From JAMLHH01 sp035515235 (GTDB taxonomy: Bacteria; Bacteroidota; Bacteroidia; Chitinophagales; JADIYW01): a stretch of 64,000 bases of DNA. The notes below the pieces were generated by a model, which made no database searches, had not been told where the DNA came from, and saw nothing but the letters and a program-made list of their open reading frames with translations. The position numbers and the translations under genes are program-made. Where the stretch lies: positions 66,985 to 130,984 of the forward strand of contig DATJBS010000054.1 of assembly GCA_035515235.1 (NCBI GenBank), given 5' to 3'. Each line of letters opens with the position of its first letter. The stretch's first letter is position 1. This document shows, piece by piece, positions 1 to 9,781 of this stretch.

Positions 1-684
1 AGCTCTAGCTATTAAGCCACCTATTGCAGATTTGTTCAAAAAACCACTAGCAACGGAAGCTCTATCATTAGCAGCTAAATCTTTTGCAGATTTTAATTCA
101 CTTATGATAAAATTAAATGTCTCATTCAAAGTATTTCTTGCTGGTTTTGCAGAAGCATCTACATCATCTTTAATAGGAATACCTGAATTTGCAGCATCAC
201 CGTCCACAGCAGTGTAAGATGGCGCATAAGTCATTACTATATCTAAATGAGCCATTGCTCTCAATGCTTTAGCTTGAGCTAATACATCATTTTTAAAATC
301 ACCATCAGGCAAATTGTTGATATTACTGATGATTCTATTAGAACGATCTATTACACTATAACCATATAGCAATAAACCTCCCCAAGTAGAGTTAGCAGCT
401 AATTTGAATTCATAGTATGACATCAATGACTTTCTACCTGTTTGGTTAATAATCAAGTTGTCAGATAATACGTCAGAAAGTATCATTTTACGTTGCATGT
501 AAAATGAAGGATCTACACCTATAAGCCTAGAGTAAGTTCCTCTTAGCGCAGCTGTAAAGTCTTTGGTTGTTTTGAATGCCATTTCTTCATCCACTTTGTC
601 GAAAGGAGTTAATTCTAACTCATCTTTACAAGAGAACATGAATGCTGACAAGCAAACAATCATTAATAATGTTATTTTTCTCAT
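1..684 (-). CDS. SusD/RagB-family nutrient-binding lipoprotein, N-terminal part (runs off window)
   Basis: The reading frame is open from an ATG at 684 to the window edge, giving 228 residues without a stop, so the gene is cut by the window and not broken. The N-terminus is a lipoprotein signal peptide with a lipobox ending at Cys19 (FMFSC), followed by the ELELTPFDKV-type segment common in SusD proteins and an alpha-helical region consistent with SusD TPR-like helices. SusD proteins sit on the outer leaflet and form a lid over a SusC TonB-dependent channel. The SusC gene lies directly upstream, 18 bp away, on the same strand. The ligand (glycan, peptide or other) cannot be told from this fragment. 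Confidence 0.85.
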   Translation of the reverse strand, partial: MRKITLLMIVCLSAFMFSCKDELELTPFDKVDEEMAFKTTKDFTAALRGTYSRLIGVDPSFYMQRKMILSDVLSDNLIINQTGRKSLMSYYEFKLAANSTWGGLLLYGYSVIDRSNRIISNINNLPDGDFKNDVLAQAKALRAMAHLDIVMTYAPSYTAVDGDAANSGIPIKDDVDASAKPARNTLNETFNFIISELKSAKDLAANDRASVASGFLNKSAIGGLIARA

Positions 685-702
685 TGTTGTTATTTTATTT
701 TA

Positions 703-3700
703 TTAGAATCCTACGCTTACACCAAATGAAAATCCTCTAAACTGCGGGTAGCTAAATAAAGACGCTTCACCAGGTAAACCAATACCACCAGTTGCAGATT
801 CTTCAGAACCCATACCTACTTCAGGATCACCTTCATAAGATGTCACAGTAAACAAGTTAGTACCTGTAAAGTATACTGACAAGTTAGAAACCTTAATTTT
901 ACTTAAGATAGAGCTTGGAAGGCTATAACCTACTCTTAAAGTTCTCAATCTTAAATAATCTCCTTTTCTTAAGAAACGATCTGTTGATCTAGAAGTATAA
1001 CCTGCAGCAGCTGGATTTGGATTTACAGCTATATCACCTGGTTTTCTCCAATAATTAGCAGCATCTCTTCTTTGCATAATTTCAGGACTTTCTCCATCAC
1101 TCATCAAAATTTGAGTATTGATATCATAAGTATAGTTTCCACCACTATAGTAGAAATCAGCATCTACGAAAATACCACGGTATTCAGCATTCAGACCAAA
1201 CCCACCATAGAATTTAGGTAAAATTGATTTTCCTTCTAAAATAACGTTGTCATCTTCACTAAATACGTTGGTAACGTTACCATCTTTATCATAATAAAGT
1301 GGCTCTCCATTAGAAGCATCTACTCCAGCCCATCTAGTGATATAGAAAGTATAAGCTTCCACTCCTTCCTTCAACACTGTATATCCAAGTCCTCTACCTG
1401 TAGTAGGTAAAAACTCTTCATCAGTAGGAATAGAAAGGATTTTATTTTTGTTGTAAGAATAATTACCATAGAAAGATAAGATTCCGTTTTTCTTACGAAC
1501 AGCATCTACTCTTAATTCTGCTTCTACACCTTTATTCACCATCTCACCAATGTTTTGTGTTTGAGAAGAGAAACCAGAAGTATAAGATAAAGCAACAGGG
1601 AATAATAAGTCAGAAGTTTTCTTGTTATAGTATTCTACTGAACCTGTTAATCTGTTATTGAAGAAACCGAAATCTAAACCTACGTTATAGTTAAAGTTAG
1701 ACTCCCATTTCAAAGCAGGGTTAGCTGGAGTAGCAGGAAAACTAGAAGTCAAGTTACCATAGCTTCCTAATCTATAAGTAGATAAATATAAGAAATCTCC
1801 GATTCTATCATTACCTGAAGTACCGACAGATCCTCTTAATTTTAATTGGTCTACATTTTTAACTTTCATGAAAGATTCATTAGCTAAATTCCAACCTGCA
1901 CTTGCTCCCCAGAATGTACCATATCTATTTTCTGGACCAAAAGCTGTAGAACCATCACGACGCGCTGAAGCACTTACGTAATATCTATTAGCAAAATTAT
2001 ACTTAGCCTCTCCAAATATGGAGAATAGAGCATATTTCAATTTAGTACCTGAAACACTTAGTGGATTTGCAGCAATACCTAATTGCATCAAGTTTTTATT
2101 AGTAAAACCTTCAGCAACAGCACCCATAGACTCGTAGTCAGTTTTTAACAACTCAGTACCTGCAAGTAAACCTAAATTATGTTTACCATTAAAAGATTTG
2201 TTGTAAGTAGCTACGTTTGCCCATTTAATTAAGGCGTTTTGGTAAGTATTTTGTGTTAAAGTTCCAGGAGCATTTGGATTTCCTACGATACCATCCAAGA
2301 TAGATCCTGGGTATAAGTAAGAATATCTTCTGTCAGTTCTATGCTTAACTCCAACATCTGTTTTGATAGATAAACCATCAATGATATCTAATTGAGCATA
2401 AGCATTTCCAATGACGTTAAAGTATTTGTATCTCTCTGGAGCATTCATGATTCCTTCTAAAGCGTTGAAGCCTTCGTTAGTTTCATTCCAAACAGGATTT
2501 CCTTCTTCATCTTTAATTACATTACCATCTTCATCTTGCTGATATACTGTCTCATAAGGATTATAAGTATATGCAGCTCTAAATGGGTTTTGTACGTTAG
2601 CTCTATCTCTTAATTGATTGTCTTTTGAACTTACAATAGTAATAGAGTTTCCAACTTTCAAATATTTGTTAGCTCTATAATCAGAGTTAAAACGAATGTT
2701 TGTTCTTTCAAATGAAGAGTTTACTGCAAGACCGTCTTCTTTGTAAGAACCAAAAGATAAGTAATAATTGAAATCATTAGCAGAACCGCTGACAGCAACA
2801 TCATGAGATTCTACGCTTGCTTTTTTAATTAATTCTTTAGTCCAATCTGTTCTGTTTTTTGCAATAAAGTCAGCGATCTCATCATCTTTCAATGCTAAAG
2901 CTTCCGCTGTACCTCTTCCAAGCTCACGCTCATAAGCAATTTTCTCTTCAGCAGTCATCAAATCAAAATTGTCTTTTGTTTTGGTTTTGACACCTCTGTT
3001 GTAGCTATAGTTCACACTGAACTTTTTAGCTGAAGAACCTGTACCTCTTTTTGTAGATACTAAGATTACACCATTAGATGCACGTGAACCGTAGATAGCA
3101 GCAGCAGCAGCATCTTTCAATACGATTACATCTTTAATGTCAGCAGGGTTAATCATTGCATAATCTCTTAAAGCAACTTGAATTCCATCGACTAAAATCA
3201 ATGGCTCAGAAGATGCGTTTAAAGATCCTGTACCTCTAATTCTGATGTAAGCATTTCCTCCAGGACGACCGTTAATAGAAGTAATCTGCACACCGGCAGC
3301 TTTACCTTGTAACAAATTGTCTATACCAGCAATCGGTATATTTGAAAGTTTTTCTCCTTTTACTTCAGAGATAGATCCAGTTACATCTGATTTCTTTACA
3401 GATGAATAACCTACTACAACTACTTCGTCAAGCTCAACGCCTGATTTCAATTTAATGTTAATAGAAGATCCAACAATCGCTACTTCTTGAGTAGCATATC
3501 CTACATAAGATACCACTAATGTTTTTTGTGCAGCATCAACATTGAGGCTATAATCGCCATCAATACCAGTCACAGTTCCAATAGTTGTACCCTTTACCAA
3601 TAGACTTACACCAATCAACGGCTCACCGTCGTCAGCGTCAGTCACCACACCCGATATAGTGCGGCTTTGTGCTAGTACTTGCGTGGTGCAAAAAAGCACT

Positions 3701-3732
3701 CCAAGTAACCATAATAGCAAGTTTTTTTTCAT
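703..3732 (-). CDS. SusC/RagA-family TonB-linked outer membrane protein
   Basis: TonB-dependent outer-membrane importer, 1009 residues from the chosen start. I start it at the ATG at 3732, not at an in-frame ATG at 3810, because the later one opens a clean signal peptide (MKKNLLLWLLG, cleavage after QVLA). Next come a carboxypeptidase-D-like regulatory domain (about 23-100, with ISGVVTD and a VGYATQE strand), the DEVVVVGYSS motif typical of SusC, a plug domain (about 110-215, with RIRGTGSLNASSEPLILVDG) and a long beta-barrel ending in Phe. It pairs with the SusD gene downstream. No sigma/anti-sigma regulator or glycan hydrolase is adjacent in this window, so the substrate is unknown. Confidence 0.92.
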   Translation of the reverse strand: MKKNLLLWLLGVLFCTTQVLAQSRTISGVVTDADDGEPLIGVSLLVKGTTIGTVTGIDGDYSLNVDAAQKTLVVSYVGYATQEVAIVGSSINIKLKSGVELDEVVVVGYSSVKKSDVTGSISEVKGEKLSNIPIAGIDNLLQGKAAGVQITSINGRPGGNAYIRIRGTGSLNASSEPLILVDGIQVALRDYAMINPADIKDVIVLKDAAAAAIYGSRASNGVILVSTKRGTGSSAKKFSVNYSYNRGVKTKTKDNFDLMTAEEKIAYERELGRGTAEALALKDDEIADFIAKNRTDWTKELIKKASVESHDVAVSGSANDFNYYLSFGSYKEDGLAVNSSFERTNIRFNSDYRANKYLKVGNSITIVSSKDNQLRDRANVQNPFRAAYTYNPYETVYQQDEDGNVIKDEEGNPVWNETNEGFNALEGIMNAPERYKYFNVIGNAYAQLDIIDGLSIKTDVGVKHRTDRRYSYLYPGSILDGIVGNPNAPGTLTQNTYQNALIKWANVATYNKSFNGKHNLGLLAGTELLKTDYESMGAVAEGFTNKNLMQLGIAANPLSVSGTKLKYALFSIFGEAKYNFANRYYVSASARRDGSTAFGPENRYGTFWGASAGWNLANESFMKVKNVDQLKLRGSVGTSGNDRIGDFLYLSTYRLGSYGNLTSSFPATPANPALKWESNFNYNVGLDFGFFNNRLTGSVEYYNKKTSDLLFPVALSYTSGFSSQTQNIGEMVNKGVEAELRVDAVRKKNGILSFYGNYSYNKNKILSIPTDEEFLPTTGRGLGYTVLKEGVEAYTFYITRWAGVDASNGEPLYYDKDGNVTNVFSEDDNVILEGKSILPKFYGGFGLNAEYRGIFVDADFYYSGGNYTYDINTQILMSDGESPEIMQRRDAANYWRKPGDIAVNPNPAAAGYTSRSTDRFLRKGDYLRLRTLRVGYSLPSSILSKIKVSNLSVYFTGTNLFTVTSYEGDPEVGMGSEESATGGIGLPGEASLFSYPQFRGFSFGVSVGF

Positions 3733-4121
3733 AAAGACCGACTTGTTTGTTAATAATTCGTAATTCCTATAAAATATGTTAAGCGCAATTATAGAGTTTT
3801 TCTTAGACAATACAATTAAATACCCTCTAAAATCTTTTTTATTCTTTAAAATTCTTCAAACTGTTATGCATTATGCTTTATTTTATATGAAAAATATTAT
3901 AGACATTCTTATTATTTACATTAAAAAACTTAGGAGCTCTTATCCATAAGACAATAAAAGGAGAGTTTTATTATCGATACAATAATTATTTATGAAATTT
4001 TCCTATTCAATAATGCGATGCTGAAAATTAAAGTAGATCTAAATTCGAACTAAAAATCAATTTATTTTCACTCGTATTTTCTAGTTCTCTATGGTAAGAA
4101 ATATCTCACTTGCCCAAATAA
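3733..4121. other. intergenic region upstream of the SusC/SusD pair
   Basis: About 390 bp of AT-rich sequence between SusC and mqnC, both on the minus strand. It must hold the SusC promoter and the 3' end of the mqnC transcript. I found no clear TAnnTTTG promoter match for SusC, no hairpin terminator and no plausible small gene. Confidence 0.5.
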
Positions 4122-5246
4122 TCAATAGTCGATTTCTTGCTCAATCATGTTAGCAGGTAGTGTTCTGAATTCGTATTGCTGATTCCTTAATTTAGGTTCA
4201 AAACCTGAATCTCGAATTGCATCTTGAATGCCTTTTGCAGTAAATCTATGAGGAGCACCTGCCGCTGAAACGACATTTTCTTCAATCATGATAGATCCAT
4301 AATCATTAGCACCCGCATGTAGGCAAATAGAAGCTACGTCCTTTCCTACTGTCAACCATGATGCTTGTATATTTGGAATATTTGGAAGCATCATTCTGCA
4401 AATTGCTATCATTCTTACATATTCGTCAGAAGTAACTTCATTTCTTATTCCTCGCATTTTCTTTAGCAGTGTACCTTCATCTTGAAATGGCCATGGTATA
4501 AATGCTAGAAATCCCTTAGAGCTTTCAGGTTTTTCAGATTGGACTTCTCTCAACCATACTAAATGTTCCATTCTCTCTCGGATAGTTTCTATATGACCAA
4601 ACATCATAGTGGCAGATGTAGTCAAGCCTATTTTATGAGCAGCTCTCATTACATCTAGCCATTCGCCTCCACTACATTTCCCTTTTGCGAGCAATCTTCT
4701 CACTCTGTCATTTAAAATCTCCGCTCCCGCTCCTGGCAGCGAATCTAAACCTGCATTTTTAAGTTCGGTCAATACTTCGATATGACTTTTTCCAGAAAGT
4801 TTAGAGATATGTGCAATCTCTGGAGGTCCTAGAGCATGCAATTTGATATCGGGATATAAACCTTTGAGTTGCTTAAATAAATCTGTATAATATTCGAGGC
4901 TCAAATCAGGATGATGACCACCTTGCAATAAAAGCTGATCGCCACCATATTTAATAGTCTCTTCAATTTTAACCTTATAGGTTTCGATGTCCGTGATATA
5001 GGATTCTTCGTGTCCAGGTTTTCTGTAAAAATTACAAAACTTGCAATTTGCTACACAAACATTTGTGGTATTTAAATTTCTATCAATGATCCACGTCACT
5101 ATAGGATCAGGCTTATGTATATACCTTAATGTATTTCCAATACTGATTAAATCAGCTGTAGGTGCATTTTCAAATAAATAAACTCCTTCCTCTATAGATA
5201 AGAATTCAAGCTGAAGTGCTTTCTGATAAATTTCTTGTAAGTTCAT
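4122..5246 (-). CDS. mqnC: cyclic dehypoxanthinyl futalosine synthase (radical SAM, menaquinone synthesis)
   Basis: Radical SAM enzyme of the futalosine pathway. It cyclises dehypoxanthinyl futalosine to its cyclic form on the way to menaquinone. At 374 residues it has the usual length. The 4Fe-4S cysteine triad is Cys64, Cys68 and Cys71 in NVCVANCKFCNFYR, and PGAGAEIL near residue 172 is a family motif. The sister enzymes MqnE and CofH share the fold, but the NVCVANCKFC form and overall pattern favour MqnC. It stands alone here; the other mqn genes are not in the window. The organism therefore probably makes menaquinone by the futalosine route and not by MenFDHCEB. Confidence 0.85.
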   Translation of the reverse strand: MNLQEIYQKALQLEFLSIEEGVYLFENAPTADLISIGNTLRYIHKPDPIVTWIIDRNLNTTNVCVANCKFCNFYRKPGHEESYITDIETYKVKIEETIKYGGDQLLLQGGHHPDLSLEYYTDLFKQLKGLYPDIKLHALGPPEIAHISKLSGKSHIEVLTELKNAGLDSLPGAGAEILNDRVRRLLAKGKCSGGEWLDVMRAAHKIGLTTSATMMFGHIETIRERMEHLVWLREVQSEKPESSKGFLAFIPWPFQDEGTLLKKMRGIRNEVTSDEYVRMIAICRMMLPNIPNIQASWLTVGKDVASICLHAGANDYGSIMIEENVVSAAGAPHRFTAKGIQDAIRDSGFEPKLRNQQYEFRTLPANMIEQEIDY

Positions 5247-5257
5247 ATGAATCTGAA

Positions 5258-5289
5258 CAAATTTAATGACTTAAAAAATCAATTCCCAA
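5258..5289 (-). promoter_or_regulatory. candidate Bacteroidota promoter for mqnC
   Basis: On the minus strand TAAATTTG (5265 to 5258) matches the TAnnTTTG -7 consensus. A TTG lies 21 bp upstream (5289 to 5287). The predicted start of transcription is only a few bases ahead of the mqnC ATG at 5246. This is a pattern match only. Confidence 0.4.
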
Positions 5290-5436
5290 TAGAAGTCAAT
5301 TGGTGAAAATTAAATAATGTATTTCTGATTTTCTTGAATGCAAAAGTATAATGAGATAAGTATAAAGATTAATTATAACTAATAGTTCAGCTAAAGGTCA
5401 ATCTTTTCATTTTAAAATTAAATAGAAATGGTTTTA

Positions 5437-5444
5437 TAACTTTG
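5437..5444 (+). promoter_or_regulatory. candidate -7 element for the M16 peptidase operon
   Basis: TAACTTTG is an exact match to TAnnTTTG, 14 bp before the ATG at 5459, and would give a very short leader. The -33 TTTG element is not convincing at the expected distance, so only the -7 box is supported. Confidence 0.4.
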
Positions 5445-5458
5445 AGCAACCCAATACC

Positions 5459-6703
5459 ATGTCCCAAATCAACTTTGAAAAAAAGATACTTAAAAATGGA
5501 TTAACTGTTATCTATCATTCTGATCCTAACACTCCATTTGTAGTCGTCAACACCTTATATAAAGTAGGTTCTAAAAATGAACTCCATCACAAGACGGGAT
5601 TTGCTCACTTATTCGAACATTTAATGTTTGAAGGCACTCCCAACATTCCCTATTTTGATGGACCATTGCAAGAAGCTGGCGGAGAAAATAATGCATTTAC
5701 AAATAATGATTATACTAATTATTATGACTTTGTTCCTGCCACCAACGCAGAAATCCCTTTTTGGATGGAAGCTGATAGAATGCAAAATTTAAAAATTAAT
5801 GCTACTTCTTTAAAACTTCAAAAGAAAGTCGTCATTGAAGAGTTTAAAGAAAATTATATCAATCAGCCTTATGGAGATATACAGCATATTCTTAGAACTA
5901 TGGTATATCAAAAACATCCTTACCAATGGCCAACTATAGGAAAAGATATTGGTCATATTAAAGATGCCACATTAAAAGAGGTCAAAGACTTTTATCATCA
6001 ATATTATTCTCCTAATAATGCCATATTAGTAGTAGCAGGAAATATTGAATCGGATAAAACATTTGAATTAGTAGAAAAATGGTTTTCTGATATTCCCACA
6101 CAAAATCAATCTTCCCTAGAAATAGCTCAAGAGCCAATACAAACTTCTGCAAGAGAGAAAACACATTTAGCTAATGTCCCTGAAAATATGATCATCCTAG
6201 CTTTTCAAATGCCAGGAAGATTAGAAAAAGGATATTTCGAAGGCGATTTAATTACTGACATATTGAGTTCTGGACCTTCTTCTAGATTAGAATATCAATT
6301 AGTCAAAGAGAGAGCATTGTTTTCAGATATCGATGCCTACATTACTGGAAGTATAGATACTGGAATGTTTGTAATAGAAGGCCGCATTCATAATGGAATA
6401 GATATTCAAGTAGCAAAAGATGCCATTTGGGAAGAATTAAAAAATCTACAAGAAAACGACATCTCAGATATAGAATTAGAAAAAGTAAAAAATCAGATGT
6501 TGACTTATATGAGATTTTCTGATGCAAGTCTTTTAAATAAAGCGATTAGTTTGGCTTATTACGAAATGCTAGGAAACGCTCAATTAATTAATGAAGAAGC
6601 CGATGAATATGAAAATATTAGCAAAGAAGACATTCGAGACTTTGCAAAAAAATATCTAAATTTCTCACAAAGCAATACTTTGTATTATCTTTCAAAAGCA
6701 TGA
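5459..6703 (+). CDS. M16-family zinc metallopeptidase, catalytic subunit
   Basis: Insulinase/processing-peptidase-like protease of 414 residues. The inverted zinc motif HxxEH is present as His50, Glu53 and His54 (HLFEHLMFEG). The third ligand region VVIEEFKEN (127-131) lies at the expected distance of about 76 residues. No signal peptide is evident, so it may be cytoplasmic, although many Bacteroidota homologues act in the periplasm. The stop overlaps the start of the next M16 gene by 4 bp (ATGA), which is typical of translational coupling between the two halves of an M16B heterodimer. The natural substrate is unknown. Confidence 0.9.
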   Translation: MSQINFEKKILKNGLTVIYHSDPNTPFVVVNTLYKVGSKNELHHKTGFAHLFEHLMFEGTPNIPYFDGPLQEAGGENNAFTNNDYTNYYDFVPATNAEIPFWMEADRMQNLKINATSLKLQKKVVIEEFKENYINQPYGDIQHILRTMVYQKHPYQWPTIGKDIGHIKDATLKEVKDFYHQYYSPNNAILVVAGNIESDKTFELVEKWFSDIPTQNQSSLEIAQEPIQTSAREKTHLANVPENMIILAFQMPGRLEKGYFEGDLITDILSSGPSSRLEYQLVKERALFSDIDAYITGSIDTGMFVIEGRIHNGIDIQVAKDAIWEELKNLQENDISDIELEKVKNQMLTYMRFSDASLLNKAISLAYYEMLGNAQLINEEADEYENISKEDIRDFAKKYLNFSQSNTLYYLSKA

Positions 6704-7968
6704 AGTTTAAAACAGCTCCAACCATACATTCATTAAATGTACCTGAGTTCAAAGTACCTGAAAGAACCACTTTAAAAAATCAGATTGACATCTTCGAATT
6801 TCCTGGAATTGTCCCTGAAATCTCGAGAGTGGACATTGTATTTAATAGTGGCAAATGGACAGAAAGCGCTCCCATGATTGCAAATAGTGTCGCCAAATTA
6901 TTTAAGAGTGGCACTCGACGTCAAAATGCTTATCAAATGTCTGAATCTATAGATTTCCTAGGTTCTACTATAAATGTATATGCTGGTTATCATGGTTTTA
7001 CAATAGCTATTTACTCCATGAAAAAAAATCTCATCAAGACTTTAAATTTGATGATGGAATGTTTGAACGAAAATATCTTTCCTGAAGATGAATTGGAGAA
7101 TTACATTAAAAACTTACAATCCAAACAACTCATTCGAGAAGAAAAAACAGAATTGATTGCAGATAGAGCTTTAAAAAATTCAATTTTTGGAAAAAATCAT
7201 CCATACGGATATGAAGCTGCTCAAGAATTTATTGAACAATTATCCTTAGAGGAAATTAGAAAATATTTTCTGAATGAAATTCAAGCTAAAAAACCTACAA
7301 TTTATATTTCAGGAACATTCGGTGACGAAGAAATAAAATTTATAGATCAGTTATTTTCCGAAGAAGTATATCGAGAACAAGAAGATAATATCGAACATAT
7401 TATCACTGCCTCATCAGATTATATTCAGAATATAAAAAAAGAAAAAAGTGCTCAAACTTCTTTAGCTATTGGCATGCAGTCTATACACAAATCACATGAG
7501 GACTACGCTTTTTTATCTTTGACGAATACTATTTTTGGTGGATACTTCGGTTCTAGATTGATGTCTAATATTAGAGAAGAGAAAGGATATACTTATGGTA
7601 TTTATTCAATTTTGCAAACTTATAAAAGAAGCGGTGCAATTTTTGTACAGACAGAAACAAGTCACGAACATGCTAAATCTTGTGTAAATGAAGTCAAAAC
7701 AGAAATTCAGAAGCTGCAAGAAGTATTAATTGGTGATGAGGAAATGAAACAAGCAAGAAATTATTTATTAGGCAAATATTTAAGTCGAATGGATGGAGCA
7801 TTTTCTCAGATGGAACTCTATAAAAACTTTCAGATAGAAGGAGTCGATATCCAATACTTTAATAAATTTGCAGATACTATACTAAATATGTCCAAAGGCG
7901 TTGTAAGAGATATGGCTCAAAAACACTATAATTTTGAAACTATGTATCAAATCACTGTTGGAAACTAA
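6700..7968 (+). CDS. M16-family peptidase, non-catalytic partner subunit
   Basis: An M16 homologue of 422 residues that lacks HxxEH: the equivalent region reads QMSESIDFLG. It keeps the C-terminal Arg/Tyr substrate-binding pair typical of the inactive subunit (REEKGYTYGIYS, around residue 300). It starts inside the stop codon of the catalytic gene, so the two very probably form an alpha/beta heterodimer in which this chain binds the substrate. The T9SS cargo gene follows after 14 bp and may be cotranscribed. Confidence 0.88.
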   Translation: MKFKTAPTIHSLNVPEFKVPERTTLKNQIDIFEFPGIVPEISRVDIVFNSGKWTESAPMIANSVAKLFKSGTRRQNAYQMSESIDFLGSTINVYAGYHGFTIAIYSMKKNLIKTLNLMMECLNENIFPEDELENYIKNLQSKQLIREEKTELIADRALKNSIFGKNHPYGYEAAQEFIEQLSLEEIRKYFLNEIQAKKPTIYISGTFGDEEIKFIDQLFSEEVYREQEDNIEHIITASSDYIQNIKKEKSAQTSLAIGMQSIHKSHEDYAFLSLTNTIFGGYFGSRLMSNIREEKGYTYGIYSILQTYKRSGAIFVQTETSHEHAKSCVNEVKTEIQKLQEVLIGDEEMKQARNYLLGKYLSRMDGAFSQMELYKNFQIEGVDIQYFNKFADTILNMSKGVVRDMAQKHYNFETMYQITVGN

Positions 7969-7982
7969 ATGAACAACTTTTA

Positions 7983-9776
7983 ATGAAGTATATTTTTTAC
8001 ATACTATTTTTATTTTCAAGCTATCTTTCTTTAGAAGCACAAATTCAACCTGCATTTACTGGAACAGCTCCAGAATTGACATGCGTAAAAAATGAAACTT
8101 CCAATCAAATCTCAATACAATGGAATGGCAGCACATCGCCAGGATCATGCTTTTTACAATATGGTGTTTATATTTCCCTCAATGAAAAAAATGGACCTTA
8201 TCAGAAGATAGATTCTATCTCAAATTCTGCATCTGGCACTTTAATCTTTGATCCAAAATCTAATGGAACAGTTTATGTCTTTCTCATCAATGAGCAAAGT
8301 TGTTCTAATGCGAGTGTGACTCAAATACAAACTTCAGATACATTGGACAATATCGTTCCACAGCCGGCACCTAAAATTGTAAAAATATCTGTAAATAATA
8401 ATGCACCTGTTTTACAATGGGAAGCTTCCAAAAACCCAGAAGTCACTGGCTATGCTATATATAGCATTTCTAACAATTATAATGAACCCATCGATACCGT
8501 AATTGGCAGGAACTCCACTTTTTACAAAAATTTATTACATAATGCTACGGATTCAGTAGCAGTTTATAAAATCAGATCTATTGAATATTGTGAAGATCCC
8601 AAAGGACTATTTAGCAATATTACTCCTGCATACAACACGATGAAAGTCAATCGCTCAGAAGAAAACTTATGCAAAAGATCAGTTATTTTAGATTGGAATG
8701 GCTATAATAATCAAACTCAAGGCGTACTTGGATATCAAGTAGATTATTCTGAAGATGCTGGAAACACATGGATTCAAAAAGAAACTTTATCCGATTCAGC
8801 AAGAAAATATGATTTCGTCGGTCTCAAACCTCAAGCGACAACTTGCATCAGAATACAAGCAATTTTACCTAATCAAGACAGTTCATTGTCTAATGTAGTT
8901 TGTGTATATAGTCAAGGACTTATTCCTGTAGAAAATCATTATATCAAAAATATCTCTGTCAATTCTGACCATGTTGGTTTTGAATATGTTCCTGATCCAA
9001 ATGCAAATATTGCCGAAATCGTTTTAGAAAGAAGTGCCTCGGGTGACCAGTTTACAGTGCTCAATACAGGAGTTTCAATTCAAAAAGAGGATTTAAGCGA
9101 TTCTTATATTATCAAAGATTTCAGTGCACAGACTAGCAGAAGTGCATTGTATTATCGAGTGAGCGTAAGAGATGAATGCTCGAATAAATACTCTACTCTT
9201 CCAGCAAAAACCATTTTAGTAAAAGGTAAAAACCTAGGTCTGAATAATGAAATATCATGGGATACTTCTTTAATAGACTTCAACCTGATTTTAGGATATG
9301 ATATCTATAGGATATTAGAAGGAGATACAAGTGTGATCTTCAGTTCGAATCAAGAAGACGTTTTTACTGACGCTAATATTTACACCAATAATTTCTATGC
9401 TGAAGCATGCTATTTTGTAGTAGCTCAACATCAAACAACCGATGCAAACAGACCTCTAGAAATGCTTTATACCAACTCTAATACTGTTTGTTTAAACCCT
9501 ACTCCTCAAGCCTTTGTCCCTAATGCATTTGCTCCAATGGGACACAATAAAGTTTTCAAACCTATTTTAATTTTTGGAAGTGACGAAGGATATTCTTTAG
9601 AAGTTTTTAATCGCTTGGGTACAAAAGTATTTGAAAGTAATGATCCTAAAGTTGGTTGGAATGGAATGTATAATAACAAGATCACTGCTCTAGATAGTTA
9701 TGTTTATCATTTACAATTTACTGGATTGAATGGTCAGACATACAGAAAAACAGGTTTTGTCGTTTTAGTACAATAA
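7983..9776 (+). CDS. secreted protein with fibronectin-like repeats and T9SS type B sorting domain
   Basis: 597 residues with a signal peptide (cleavage near LEAQ at residue 20). The body consists of several fibronectin type III-like beta-sandwich stretches with recurring patterns such as LDWNGYNN, GYQVDYSED and DIYRILEGD. The last 88 residues or so (FVPNAFAP at about 510, then LEVFNRLGTKVFES and WNGMYNN) are the gliding-motility-associated CHU_C/type B sorting domain recognised by the type IX secretion system. It should therefore be exported and held at or released from the cell surface. The binding partner is unknown. It lies 14 bp after the M16 pair and 5 bp before the next gene, so one operon is likely. 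Confidence 0.88.
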   Translation: MKYIFYILFLFSSYLSLEAQIQPAFTGTAPELTCVKNETSNQISIQWNGSTSPGSCFLQYGVYISLNEKNGPYQKIDSISNSASGTLIFDPKSNGTVYVFLINEQSCSNASVTQIQTSDTLDNIVPQPAPKIVKISVNNNAPVLQWEASKNPEVTGYAIYSISNNYNEPIDTVIGRNSTFYKNLLHNATDSVAVYKIRSIEYCEDPKGLFSNITPAYNTMKVNRSEENLCKRSVILDWNGYNNQTQGVLGYQVDYSEDAGNTWIQKETLSDSARKYDFVGLKPQATTCIRIQAILPNQDSSLSNVVCVYSQGLIPVENHYIKNISVNSDHVGFEYVPDPNANIAEIVLERSASGDQFTVLNTGVSIQKEDLSDSYIIKDFSAQTSRSALYYRVSVRDECSNKYSTLPAKTILVKGKNLGLNNEISWDTSLIDFNLILGYDIYRILEGDTSVIFSSNQEDVFTDANIYTNNFYAEACYFVVAQHQTTDANRPLEMLYTNSNTVCLNPTPQAFVPNAFAPMGHNKVFKPILIFGSDEGYSLEVFNRLGTKVFESNDPKVGWNGMYNNKITALDSYVYHLQFTGLNGQTYRKTGFVVLVQ

Positions 9777-9781
9777 TACTT

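Noticed and set aside
32..217. 61-codon plus-strand ORF at the left edge
   Set aside because: It lies antisense inside the SusD gene, whose frame is open and family-like.
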